This document shows positions 1 to 8,472 of a stretch of 11,206 nucleotides of DNA, piece after piece. Within the stretch, counting starts at the first letter, position 1. Every line of letters begins with the position of its first letter. The notes under the pieces were generated by a model that saw only the letters and a list, made by a program, of their open reading frames with translations, was not told where the DNA came from and did no database searches. Source of the DNA: Euperipatoides rowelli. Taxonomy: Eukaryota; Onychophora; Udeonychophora; Euonychophora; Peripatopsidae. A program made the translations under genes and the position numbers. Where the stretch lies: assembly GCA_003024985.2 (NCBI GenBank), contig PXIH01S0004133.1. One strand, written 5' to 3'.

Positions 1-1287
1 CCTTTCCTACCAGAGAGCTATCCAAATGATAATCTTTTAAAGTTACTAGTGCTATAATATCAGTTTTGTTTAAATTGAAAAAATATTAAAAAATTAAAGG
101 TGTCATGTCCCCCCCCCCCCCCCCTTATATTTCTACCAAGTCAAATGATCCACTTTAAATATAAAATTTATTAATTAGAAGCAATAAATTCCTGTACAAT
201 ATACATTAAATACAAATTAAATACATTTATTAAACAAGGTTAGACATACACACACTCACAGACAAAAAAAAAACCTTACACTAAAGTCTAACATCAATCA
301 ATAATTTTCATTTGGAACAGGACGGCAAAGTATAGACTTTACAAAATATTAACAACAAATATATTTTGTTACAGATATTTTTGGCATTTTTATTGCTTAG
401 AAATACTGTTAGTTTTCAATCAAGGAGAAAACATGTGCAATCATGCGTATCTGTGGTGATTTATTTTCCCTTAATTTGAAAAAAATTATTTATTTAAAAC
501 TATAGTCAAAAGACTTTGTAGACTAAACTTCTATGTTCACTGCACCTGCTGTTATTTGTCGATTCTGGAAGAGTATCTTTCGATAAATCAAAATATCTGA
601 AAACGTTTACAATCGGCTTTTAAAACAAAGCTGACAGTTTTAAGTTGACATGATTGAAATACATTTAAGATTAAAATAACTAGCCTGTTAATGAGGAAAC
701 ACATTTTTTAAAAATATGTGTTATCATTTTGATTTTTTTTTTTTTTTAAATTTTAAATAATTTTACAACACTTGTTTAAAAAAATAATACCATTTTTCAT
801 TTAATTTTGTGTTTTTATATAGCCTACAGTAATTCCGTTGTATGACAAGAATTTTTTTTATTATTGTGATTTTAAATCACATTTTTAAGCAAAAAAAATC
901 AACTTTTGGTTGAAGAATTTTTAAATTATCATTATATTATTACTTAATTTGTTTTATCGTGCTTCACGAAAACAAATGCCCCTAGATATTAGTAACGTAA
1001 TTAATTATAAATTTAATAATAGCACTAGATTACTACAGTAAGGTACATTATAATTATAGACTGATATTGTCTAAAAGAAAATATTACTTAAAATTTTATA
1101 CTTGAATAAAATTTGTTAAAAAATCACTAGTATTATATTTACCATGAACAATCAAATTGATAAAAACAGGTTAAAGCATTGCATATATATTTTTTTTCCA
1201 TTTGTTTTAGGTTTGATTTATGAAATAATAGATTTAAATTTTTTTTTCTGTTCATTTCCAATTTTTTGTTTTCAAATATTTTTATAG
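1..1287 (+). other. 3' part of an upstream intron of the ERI1-like gene; no gene seen
   Basis: AT-rich non-coding sequence running up to the acceptor of the first visible exon. It should be intron, because the exon at 1288 lacks the start of the protein and the first catalytic motif. I looked for an exon carrying the D-F-E motif on the plus strand and found none. It contains a C homopolymer (109-124), several T or A runs (for example near 727-746), and otherwise nothing I can assign. Confidence 0.6.
109..124. repeat. C16 homopolymer
   Basis: Sixteen consecutive C bases stand alone in strongly AT-rich sequence. It is a mononucleotide microsatellite; its exact length may be unreliable in sequencing. 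The opposite strand is a G16 run. Confidence 0.95.
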
Positions 1288-1371
1288 GAAGATCATTTTC
1301 AGTATTACTGCCGTCCATGTCTTCACCCAAAATTATCTGCTTTTTGTGTATCATTAACAGGCATAACACAG
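1288..1371 (+). CDS. ERI1: Internal exon of an ERI1-like (3'hExo) 3'-5' exoribonuclease gene
   Basis: This is an 84-base exon of 28 codons with both ends in phase 0. It lies between an acceptor after a T-rich tract (tttttatag before base 1288) and a good donor (CAG|gtaact at 1372). It reads E-D-H-F-Q-Y-Y-C-R-P near the start and HPKLSAFCVSLTGITQ at the end. The pattern F-Q-x-Y-x-R-P, L-S-x-F-C, LTGITQ is characteristic of the ERI1 branch of DEDDh exonucleases, in the segment after the first catalytic motif (DFE) and before the second. In known animals ERI1 trims the 3' stem-loop of replication-dependent histone mRNAs, processes the 3' end of 5.8S rRNA and limits or shapes small-RNA pathways. 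The next exon, 7.1 kb downstream, continues the same alignment in frame. The longest minus-strand open frame here is only antisense to this exon. ERI1 is preferred over ERI2 and ERI3 on sequence pattern recalled from family knowledge, not on a search. Confidence 0.86.
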
Positions 1372-1860
1372 GTAACTCCTTTATATTTAAAACTACTGTA
1401 ATTAAACTTTTTTTTTTTAAAAAAAAATGTGCCTATTTATTTTACATTAATAATAAGTCAAATTAGTAGTCTGGATTTTTTTTATATTGAAACCGTAAAA
1501 ATGATCAGCCCCTAAAATAAAATGTGTAAGGTATTCAGAGGCAACTAGTAGTATACGTTACGGTACTTAAAAATGTGACTTAGATTTATTTATACTGTAG
1601 TTATTGTACAAATATACAAAAAAAATGTATAAAATGTGATAAACCATACATAAATAAATATACCTTTACTGAGAAACTCATTTGCATAAACAAATTATGT
1701 ATACCTGTACTATTACCTTCAAAATTAACATTGTTCTATAATTATATGGGATTTCATTAATGTTGTCCTTATAGAAAATATTTGTAAATTGCTCTCACAA
1801 TTTATCATCTGAATATTCTCCAATAAAGCTACTAATTGGATTGTAACAAATATAACCAAA

Positions 1861-1901
1861 TCAACCATGAAATTTAATAGTCAACCATGAATTTTACATA
1901 G
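1861..1901 (+). repeat. Tandem duplication of a 20-bp unit
   Basis: The 10-base word TCAACCATGA occurs at 1861-1870 and again at 1881-1890, each time followed by a similar AT-rich tail (aatttaatag and attttacatag). This gives two imperfect adjacent copies of a unit of about 20 bp. It is probably a slippage product; no function is suggested. Confidence 0.75.
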
Positions 1902-2050
1902 AGATTCATCCTCGGTTTTGCATTATGATTTTGTAGAGGTTTGTTTTTATTGCTTCTTGCAGCACCCATTAAATCTGAGGTCACTACCAGAGAACACTAA
2001 AACAAATTACATTTTAGTAATTGTCATTGTATTTCCCTTTTCCTTTCTTA

Positions 2051-2545
2051 TTGATCAAAAGGACATTTTTCTACCAGGGCTTTACATCCAGGATTCTGCT
2101 GGTAGGGACATTTTCCCCAAACAACCACAACAGTTTTGGGTGTCCTCCTTTTCACTTTAGTTCATCTGGTAGGCCTGCATAAAGGAGCAGACCGTTTTTA
2201 GTCTGCATTTTTTTCCCCGCAGAACAAATTAAATTGTTTTGTTTGTTTATTTCCGAAGACTTTTGGAATATATTAAAAAAAACTGTAATTTGTCCTCTTG
2301 AAACAAACGGCTTTCTAAATGAACTAACAAACAATAAATTTAATTTGGACTGCAGGGAAAAAATGCATTGGCTAAAAACTGGCCGCTCCTTTATTTAGGC
2401 ATATCGTATGAACAGAAGTGAAAAGGATGGCACCCAAAAATTTTGTGTGTCTGGGGGAAAGCCCCTCTGCCAGCAGAATCCTGGGGTAAAGCGCTGGTAA
2501 AGGACAAGGAGATGTCACCTTTTTTTTTTTTTTTTTTTTGATAAC
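2051..2545. repeat. Large imperfect inverted repeat (foldback element), about 490 bp
   Basis: The left arm at about 2051-2258 is the diverged reverse complement of the right arm at about 2311-2545, with a spacer of about 52 bp. Matching blocks, read in order, include the perfect 15-base block ccaggattctgctgg (2088-2102) against ccagcagaatcctgg (2470-2484), and the shared words gctcctttat, gtgaaaagga, cacccaaaa and tgcattttttt followed by a CCC and GCAG block. The match continues through caaattaaatt to the spacer. By eye the arms agree at roughly 70 %, with small indels. The right arm contains a T20 tract (2520-2539) that the left arm mostly lacks. No protein is shared between the arms: the indels shift frame, so the open frame at 1918-2160 over the left arm is not credible. 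It could be an old foldback or MITE-like element, or two head-to-head copies of one repeat family. I do not recognise the family. Confidence 0.85.
2520..2539. repeat. T20 homopolymer
   Basis: Twenty consecutive T bases near the outer end of the right arm of the inverted repeat. On the minus strand this is an A20 run placed outside the repeat unit, so it could mark a tail of an inserted copy, but the left arm has only a short A run (2057-2060) at the equivalent place. Confidence 0.9.
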
Positions 2546-2728
2546 TTGTAATTATTATTTTTCCCACTATCTCTATAACAATTATCCATATTTTTTTAAA
2601 ATAAATATAGAGTACATGTTTGGAATTGGGTGAAAGTTCAGAGAATGACTACCTTTCATCCATGTGCCGTATGTAGGCTGCATTAACAGAAAATTATTTT
2701 TAAAAGTAGCCCGGTAATATTTATTTTT

Positions 2729-2841
2729 TAGTACTTGAAATATTAATCAAAAATGAAAACGGTTTGTATAATATTTAGAAAGCATAGAACTTGAAATATT
2801 TAAAACAAAAACAGTTTATACAGTAGTTATTTTAGAAAACA
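2729..2841 (+). repeat. Tandem duplication of a 56-bp unit
   Basis: Copy 1 (2729-2784) and copy 2 (2785-2841) both start TAG-A/T-ACTTGAAATATT, both contain a CGGTTT/CAGTTT block after an A-rich stretch, and both end in TTTAGAAA(A/G)CA. They have diverged by several substitutions and small indels, so this is an old local duplication. No coding content is seen. Confidence 0.8.
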
Positions 2842-3279
2842 GTAAAATTAAAAAAAAAGGCTCAGAAATAAGGAAATAACCTACCTGTCCAGTATTAAAT
2901 GCAAACCACCAAATAAAAATAAAATGTTGCTCTGTGTTCATAATCCCTCCGATTCAGAAGTTATGGGTTATTAATGAGAGATGTAATAAAACTTTGCACA
3001 AGTAACTACTTTTTTAAATTATATTCGCCAATGTAATCTATTAATAGCTTATTTTGTTCTTTAGTCCTCTGAGGCATTTAATTTAGAGAGAAAAGAGAAG
3101 CAATTAGAGATGACTGTAAATACAGTATATCATCTAGCTGTTTATTTTGCTAGCATAAAAAAAGAAATATTAATTTTTATACAATCTAAAAAAGCCGGAC
3201 ATTTAAGCAAATTTAAAGAAAGCTGCTAAACAGTTAGCGGTCTTTAAAAAGAAAAACTTGGTTGACTTGTCCGACTAAA

Positions 3280-3287
3280 GCCAGATG
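3280..3287 (+). repeat. Left target-site duplication of the hAT-type MITE
   Basis: GCCAGATG directly precedes the left terminal inverted repeat and matches GCCAGACG after the right end at seven of eight positions. An 8-bp duplication is the hallmark of hAT superfamily insertion. Confidence 0.85.
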
Positions 3288-3722
3288 TAGTGCTGTGAAT
3301 CTGAGGGTTCAGTTTTACCCTCCATGACTTCCAAAGTTACCCTAGATTACCCTAATTTTTTTTTAAATTTTGCCCTGACATTTTAGAATACAACCATTAG
3401 TATATATAATGTATTAAGTGCTGCTGGCGATAATATTGAAGTGAACTGGTGCTAGGCGCAAAGCCTGAGACTATTTTATTGTAATGACCAATGGAAATAT
3501 ACTGTACATGTTAAGACTACAAATTTGTAATTCATGACTGTAGTAGTGAGAATTTGTTTCATTAAAGGTCTTTTTTTGCATTTTTTGTTCAAATTTTTGT
3601 GTTTTTATTAACTTATGACCATTACCCTAAAAATACCCTAAACTTGCTTTACTCTAAATTGCCCTCTAGACTCTTCCAAATTGCCCTAAAATAGGGTAAT
3701 TATCCTAGAATTCACAGCACTG
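3288..3722. mobile_element. Complete non-autonomous hAT-type element (MITE), 435 bp
   Basis: The right end, read inward on the minus strand, is CAGTGCTGTGAAT; the left end is the same with the first C changed to T. Termini starting CAG and flanking 8-bp duplications (3280-3287 and 3723-3730, one mismatch) fit the hAT superfamily. Both subterminal regions carry repeated (A/G)CCCT words: TTACCCT near 3314, 3338 and 3347, GCCCT near 3372, TACCCTAA near 3623 and 3634, GCCCT near 3661 and 3683, and the reverse form AGGGTAA near 3694. These look like subterminal transposase-binding repeats, known for hAT elements, though that role is inferred here. No transposase frame is present, so movement would have needed an enzyme supplied in trans. 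The middle is AT-rich filler. The one mismatch in the duplication and the changed terminal base suggest some age. Confidence 0.88.
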
Positions 3723-3730
3723 GCCAGACG
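3723..3730 (+). repeat. Right target-site duplication of the hAT-type MITE
   Basis: GCCAGACG directly follows the right terminus and pairs with GCCAGATG at 3280-3287. The single difference is a C/T transition at the penultimate base, which could be a CpG-type change. Confidence 0.85.
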
Positions 3731-3789
3731 TATGATAAACTTACTTTATGGGTTCCTAATAACGCATTAATTTATATTCACAGTAGGTA

Positions 3790-3877
3790 GGTATCGCTAT
3801 TGTAGCTACACAAAATGTGTGGTATAAAGAAAGTGATGGGGCCTTCGCTTCCAATGCCAAAAGGTTCCCCACTTCTG
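3790..3877 (-). mobile_element. One-ended remnant of a second hAT-family element
   Basis: Read on the minus strand from base 3877 the sequence starts CAGAAGTGGGGAACCTTTTG and continues GCATTGGAAGCGAAGGCCCC. This resembles the widespread hAT terminus CAG-G-G-N-T-G-G-G-N-A-A-C-C-T-T-T-T-T-G-G-C followed by an A-G-C-G/G-G-G-C-C block, known from family consensus sequences. The inner boundary near 3790 is a guess. I found no matching opposite end or 8-bp duplication (the outside flank is GTCTAAAT), so it is probably truncated, or its other end is too decayed to see. The terminus differs from that of the MITE at 3288-3722, so the two are separate families. Recognition is from memory of the terminal consensus only. 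Confidence 0.55.
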
Positions 3878-4277
3878 GTCTAAATATATCAATAAACTTT
3901 CATGTTATTCTGGTTCTTTTCCTACAATATTATTTTGTAGCTGTTCAAGCCACTAAATATATTTGGAACTGTCATAGAAGCAGCTGAATCATCATTTGTT
4001 AGTTACTCTTAGTTTTCAGCCTTAAGCAAATTGTATGCATTATCAGGATTTGAAGCAGAATTTTTAATTAACCTCTTCTACTAAAGTTATATACTTGCAT
4101 ATATGTCAAATGAAATGCCTGCTCAAATACCAAAGTTGTACTAGCGTATGTTTTTAAAAAGTATTTTTTTTTTGCTTTCAAAATTACGTTATTTAGTTAT
4201 AAATCTTTACTTCAGATTTTATTCTAAATTATTTCCTGTACACTTTGATAGATAGCTTTTTGTAAAAAAAAAAAAAA

Positions 4278-4302
4278 TTCCATATCCAAAGGATGTACCA
4301 GT
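4278..4302 (+). repeat. Dispersed repeat A, copy 1
   Basis: The 25 bases starting TTCCATATCC and ending ACCAGT match 5817-5840 apart from two substitutions and one single-base gap. The similarity fades on both sides. It may be part of an old interspersed repeat of unknown family. Confidence 0.55.
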
Positions 4303-4386
4303 GAACTTCATATATTTATCTCTCTATCTAAAGATGAAGGCATATGTCAAATTATTTCCAATAAATGTTTTTTTTTGTTTTTTTTC

Positions 4387-4428
4387 AAATTGATCCTAAG
4401 CTTAAAGGTTTTCTTTTTAAGATATAAA
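4387..4428 (+). repeat. Dispersed repeat B, copy 1
   Basis: The 14-base word AAATTGATCCTAAG (4387-4400), preceded by a T run and followed by TTTT-CTTTTTAAGATATA, recurs at 5279-5312 in the same order and orientation. It lies about 90 bp after dispersed repeat A copy 1, so both may belong to one family. Confidence 0.6.
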
Positions 4429-4596
4429 AGCACATAAAATTAATAAAAAAATTATTCAACATGAGTTTTTCATAAAAATATTGAATATGTACTTTATATA
4501 TTTAGGCAGGTGGATTGGTGTAGAATTTGAACTTCACCTATTCCCAATTCAATTTTATAAATAAAAATATATGATTACTGTACAGTATTTGTTATA

Positions 4597-5091
4597 CACC
4601 AGTGCCTTGATTTGAATCGTTTCGTCATTGAGATTTAATGTTGGCAAATAAAGACTATTTTTTCATTTAGAGTCATTATTTTCATCATTAAGGTTTTTAA
4701 ACTAGCTTAATAAGTAAATTTAACAAAAGAAATCCAAGTGCTGAATTTTGATTTATTTTATAAAATTTGTGCCAAGTATCATGTAATTTAAAATAAATTT
4801 ATTAAAATCAACTTTTCTGTGTGGATTATTTACAAATAAACATAGTAGAATGTTTATTTATTTATTACCGTATTATTTTTTTTTGCAGCCATAAAAATGT
4901 CTGGAAAAGGAAAAGATTGTGTATTTCATACAGTATAATTAAAAAAAGATACCGTATGTAGTACAAGAACCTACAGTATCTCTTACATTTCAATGCATTC
5001 CTATTGAAATATAATACTCAATTTGAGTTGTTTTGATTTGTGTTGTTTCGATTTGAGGAACCAAATTACAAGTCAAATCGAGGCTCTGGTG
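4597..5091 (+). mobile_element. Non-autonomous pogo/Tigger-like element (MITE), 495 bp
   Basis: The left end is CACCAGTGCCTTGATTTGA and the right end, read on the minus strand, is CACCAGAGCCTCGATTTGA: 17 of 19 bases agree. Each end is flanked by TA (4595-4596 and 5092-5093), as expected for the Tc1/mariner/pogo superfamily. Just inside are TCGTTTCG (left) and, on the minus strand near the right end, TCCTCAAATCGAAAC; the right side also has TCAATGCATTCCTAT (4990-5004). Such CCTCGATTT...TCGTTTCG ends are known from Tigger-like pogo families. Internally, a T-run plus cag (near 4888) is followed by ATG at 4897 and a 13-codon frame starting M-S-G-K-G-K, ending at 4938; this could be the residue of a transposase start left by internal deletion, but that is speculative. 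No transposase domain remains. Plus orientation is chosen only from this mini-frame. Confidence 0.8.
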
Positions 5092-5278
5092 TACTTTGTA
5101 AATTTACAGTACTTCAAGAATTCAATTAATTTGCATCTAAAACCTATAATCATTGATACAAATACTTGCAAACATAAATTAAACTATTAGTGAAGATACA
5201 ATTTCTATCAGACTGTATATACAGTTCATATGCAAAATCATTTCTTATAAAAATGTAAATCTGAAAATTACTTTTTTT

Positions 5279-5312
5279 AAATTGATCCTAAGGATTTTGT
5301 TTTCAAGATATA
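5279..5312 (+). repeat. Dispersed repeat B, copy 2
   Basis: AAATTGATCCTAAG at 5279-5292, preceded by a T run and followed by GATTTTGTTTTCAAGATATA, matches copy 1 at 4387-4428 with a small internal gap. Confidence 0.6.
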
Positions 5313-5816
5313 TAGTATATCCTATAATTACTACAGTATATATTTTGTTAGGGATGGGAAATTTTCTAAACGTTTTTACTAAATGTTTAAATGCTTCCCC
5401 TTTCCCACCCCACTCCCAAAAATAAAATTTACAAAATTTAAGCACTAAATTAATATTTGAAATTCACTGTAGTGCTTTTACTGCACCTTCTCCAAATTAA
5501 ATTTAGCAATACTAAACTATAGACTAATGATTAATTTAATTTTAGTTTAACTTTCAAAAAAAAATTTCACATCTCTGCTTAATTTGTAGTTATATTATTT
5601 CATTTTCCTATGTTCATTTTTAAATAAAACAATGACATTCACATGTCAACAATTTAAAAAAAAAAAGAAGAAAAAAAAAATCTTCCAAGAAATTAAAATA
5701 CAATACAATTTAAGACTCCAAAATTGCAATATATACTTTTCATAATTAGAAATTATTTTTAATTTTAACATTTTCCTACAGTATCATTATTAGAATTTCC
5801 AGATTTCGCTGGGAAT

Positions 5817-5840
5817 TTCCATATCTAAAGATGTTCCAGT
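5817..5840 (+). repeat. Dispersed repeat A, copy 2
   Basis: The 24 bases from TTCCATATCT to TCCAGT match copy 1 at 4278-4302. Just upstream the word GAATTTCCA occurs twice (near 5794 and 5813). Confidence 0.55.
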
Positions 5841-6849
5841 CCCGATAAAATAAACAAAATTCAGGATTTCCATTTAATCTAGAAAATATTTTTTTTTTTT
5901 ATATAAAATTTAGTGTCTTATGATAAATTATTGTGATGGTGTAAACAAACTTACTGTCAAGCTATTTAGTGTAGTAACTAGAGTACAATGTTTAGTAATT
6001 TATATTTTATACATTTGTCTTGTTCCAGTTGTAAACACTTATATTACTGATGGTTTTAAATTTTGTTTTAAATGTTAATGAAATATTTTCCTTATTTTAA
6101 AAAAATGTTAGACTGCCCTAGGGAATAAAGTAAAATATATAATTCAATCCAGTGTAAATACAATTCAGTAACCAGCTATATTCCATGTTTCTTGACAGAC
6201 ATTTTTTTTTTAAATAATTTTCTGGAGATGTACTGAAATTTATCAATCGATGACTTATTTTATCTTAAACTTGTTTTCTTTACTCCAGCGCAATATCACA
6301 GAGCATTCATTGTAGATTATTTTTAAGGCAAGCTCTGATATTAAAATAGAATAAAAATAAAGAACAGTCGTTCGTCGATTTTAATACGGATAAATCTGGG
6401 AAGTTTCCCATCCAGGAATGCTTTTAATTGAATTGTCATATTCTAAAGCTTCAAGTATGCTCTTAAATATTGTTTTAGATTAAAGGCTAATTTACAATTA
6501 GCCAATTTAATTATTTTATGCGTTACAACTTAGAACATTTTTTAACTTTTTTTTTTAACGAAGCATTGAAATTGTAAATGTTTATTGCATCGAGTCTGTT
6601 AAACATTTCCACAACTCTAACCTAATTTATACATTTATATACAGTACATATCTTCCATGTTATTTCAATATACAATATCATAATCTGAAGATGAAAAAGA
6701 TCCTTTTTAAAAATTTAGCCCAGTAATTATCCATTGCCAAAAAAGCATCAGTCAAAAAAAGGAACAAAATCGCTTGGAGCTGCCAATTAAGCTACATACA
6801 AAACTTCATCTTTCAAGTTAAGATTTTCATAGCCAGAACAACATTCATC

Positions 6850-7690
6850 AACATGTCAGACTAGCATATGTTTTTTGTAAACTTAGTCCCCAATTTAAAC
6901 TTGAGTATATGCTATCTGCTGCAATTGATAGATGAAAAGAATGAGTACATAATTCAGGTGTGGTTCATAATGGCTTGCATTTCTTTTTTTCCCCTTGCTC
7001 TGGTTTTTAAGGTTTGTGGGGAGTGTATTACTCACCACCATTATTCTCTATAGGTTGAATTGTGCAGGTCATGAACATCATTGTTATTTGTGGTTGATGA
7101 GATCAGTGGTAATATTAATTTTGGGATGAGTAACTTTGTTAGTGTAACCATATCACTGAAATATAAATTTCAGTTGGCCCTGCCATTCATTTGGTCATCA
7201 GTTGCTTGGGTCTAGTCATTTTTTTTTTCTTTCCTGTGAAAATATCCTATTGGGAGTAATTACATTGTACAATACTGTACATTTAAACATGGTTAACAAA
7301 CACACTGGTTTACATCATGCAATTGTTCTTGTCAATAACTCAAACCTGTTGTGTGACATTGTAAAGTATCTTCATAGGATATGTATCAGGGAATGTTTGA
7401 AATAGAACTTGTCATGGAGAAAGCCTTTGTGAAGTGTGGTATTCTGCATTGTCAACTTCCTTTGTAAATATATTGTTTGGGACTTTCACATAATGCATTC
7501 CATTCATTGATCGTGCCCATTGTATTGGCTTTTATCATCCACTTATAGATGTTGGTACCTGAAAGTTCTGGGAGAATGCAAGGTATGTTCAAGTAGCATT
7601 CCATTCCTATTCAAAAGTGACTAATGTGCTTGTTTATATCTTCCAGTCTTTGCAGTTGATAATGTATGTTTTGGCTGAGACCAAGTTATG
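6850..7690. other. Strand-skewed, homopolymer-poor segment of unknown origin
   Basis: This part of the intron differs from its surroundings. The plus strand is rich in T and G and poor in C (for example the 60-base line from 7381 has about 18 G and very few C), long A/T runs are rare, and the word content is more complex. The minus strand is correspondingly A- and C-rich. Plus-strand frames at 6868-7053 and 7202-7405 have no recognisable domain, and the minus-strand translation is broken by many stops. It may be a decayed retroposon or transposon, or an exon of a non-coding RNA; I recognise no family. Confidence 0.35.
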
Positions 7691-8472
7691 AAGGTGTCAA
7701 TTAATATTTGCATGTTAAAAAATGTTAGCAAAAATTATGATTTCCTTCTATCAAAATACCACTTTTTTAGGGGAAAAAATCTGAGTAACAGAATGTCATA
7801 CTATTTTGTTGATTGGATATCCCTATTGAAAAAAAAATCCCAATTATTTCAGTTCACTCTTCTAAGCAGGATTTTAAAACTATCTTGAAAATTGACTATG
7901 CAACCAGTTATAATAAAATTGTGTTGTTTGGTTTCAGTTTGTGGGGTTCTATTGAGCAATAAGTCAACAAATTAACTTTTAAATATCTAAAAGTTATAGA
8001 TTTTTTTTTAAGCTAAAAATTTTCTAAGGAAAATTCATTTCTTAAAATAAATAACATTTTAAATGGAAAGTTTGACTTTTTTTATTTTATTTTTTACTAC
8101 AGCCTAGCTACAATAGAGAGAGATGTTAAAAATATAATGTATAGTTTGATAACAGTGATATTAAAATCCCTTATTGATAACTATAAATGATGTTGAAATG
8201 AATAGTTTATAAATTACATGTTATATTTTTTTTTAAAATGACACTGTATAATGTTGCATTATAGTGAGTCACATACTTTTAACTTGTAATATTCTAGTAA
8301 TTTATTGTAAACCTTCTAGCTTGATTATAAAACCTAATTAGTAATTTCATAGACAAGTATTTAATTTAGTCAGATTATTTTCATTTTTGTAAATATTTCA
8401 TTGGGATTTATTTATTTTCTTAGCTCTTATTTTAATATTTACTTTATGTTAATAAAATTATTACATTTTTAG

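Larger units (their letters stand above)
1372..8472 (+). other. 7.1 kb intron between the two ERI1-like exons
   Basis: This intron runs from gtaact to tttttag and interrupts the gene between codons (phase 0). It acts as a transposon sink: an inverted-repeat element, two complete MITEs and at least one hAT remnant, each listed separately. In the stretches 1372-1860, 1902-2050, 2546-2728, 2842-3279, 3890-4270, 5094-5270, 5320-5810 and 5850-6850, and from 7700 to 8472, I see only AT-rich DNA with homopolymers and no supported gene. Short open frames at 1918-2160, 6868-7053, 7202-7405 and 7688-7888 (plus) and 2152-2334 and 5245-5445 (minus) show no recognisable domain. Confidence 0.8.

Noticed and set aside
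1213-1240. Possible ERI1 fragment reading Y-E-I-I-D just upstream of the first exon
   Set aside because: The family does have an E-I-I-(E/D)-F stretch, but here it is followed by T-rich DNA and a stop, with no donor site and no preceding D-F-E motif. It is most likely a chance reading in AT-rich sequence.
1139-1369. Minus-strand open frame of 76 codons
   Set aside because: It is the antisense shadow of the ERI1-like exon and its flanking intron and is rich in Lys and Asn from AT-rich DNA.
1918-2160. Open frame of 80 codons on the plus strand
   Set aside because: Much of it lies over the left arm of the inverted repeat, and comparison with the right arm shows indels that do not preserve frame. 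No domain is recognisable.
3301-3324. tRNA-like B box or T-arm (GAGGG-TTCAGTTTTA-CCCTC)
   Set aside because: The B-box consensus is not met, no A box or cloverleaf is found around it, and it lies inside the hAT MITE.
3300-3720. Interstitial telomere repeat (CCCTAA-like words)
   Set aside because: The words are spaced irregularly, vary in sequence and occur in both orientations inside well-defined hAT ends, so subterminal repeats explain them better.
5245-5445. Minus-strand open frame of 66 codons
   Set aside because: Its composition mirrors poly-T and pyrimidine tracts on the plus strand and it overlaps dispersed repeat B.
7155-7174. 8-bp hairpin ACTGAAAT/ATTTCAGT
   Set aside because: It is too short to stand out from chance in 11 kb of AT-rich DNA.
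6850-7690. Nuclear copy of mitochondrial DNA, suggested by the G/T-rich strand
   Set aside because: Reading with invertebrate mitochondrial codons gave no recognisable mitochondrial protein or tRNA.
6868-7888. Three plus-strand open frames of 61 to 67 codons
   Set aside because: They lack recognisable domains, splice context and homologous pattern, and such lengths are expected by chance where stops are locally sparse.
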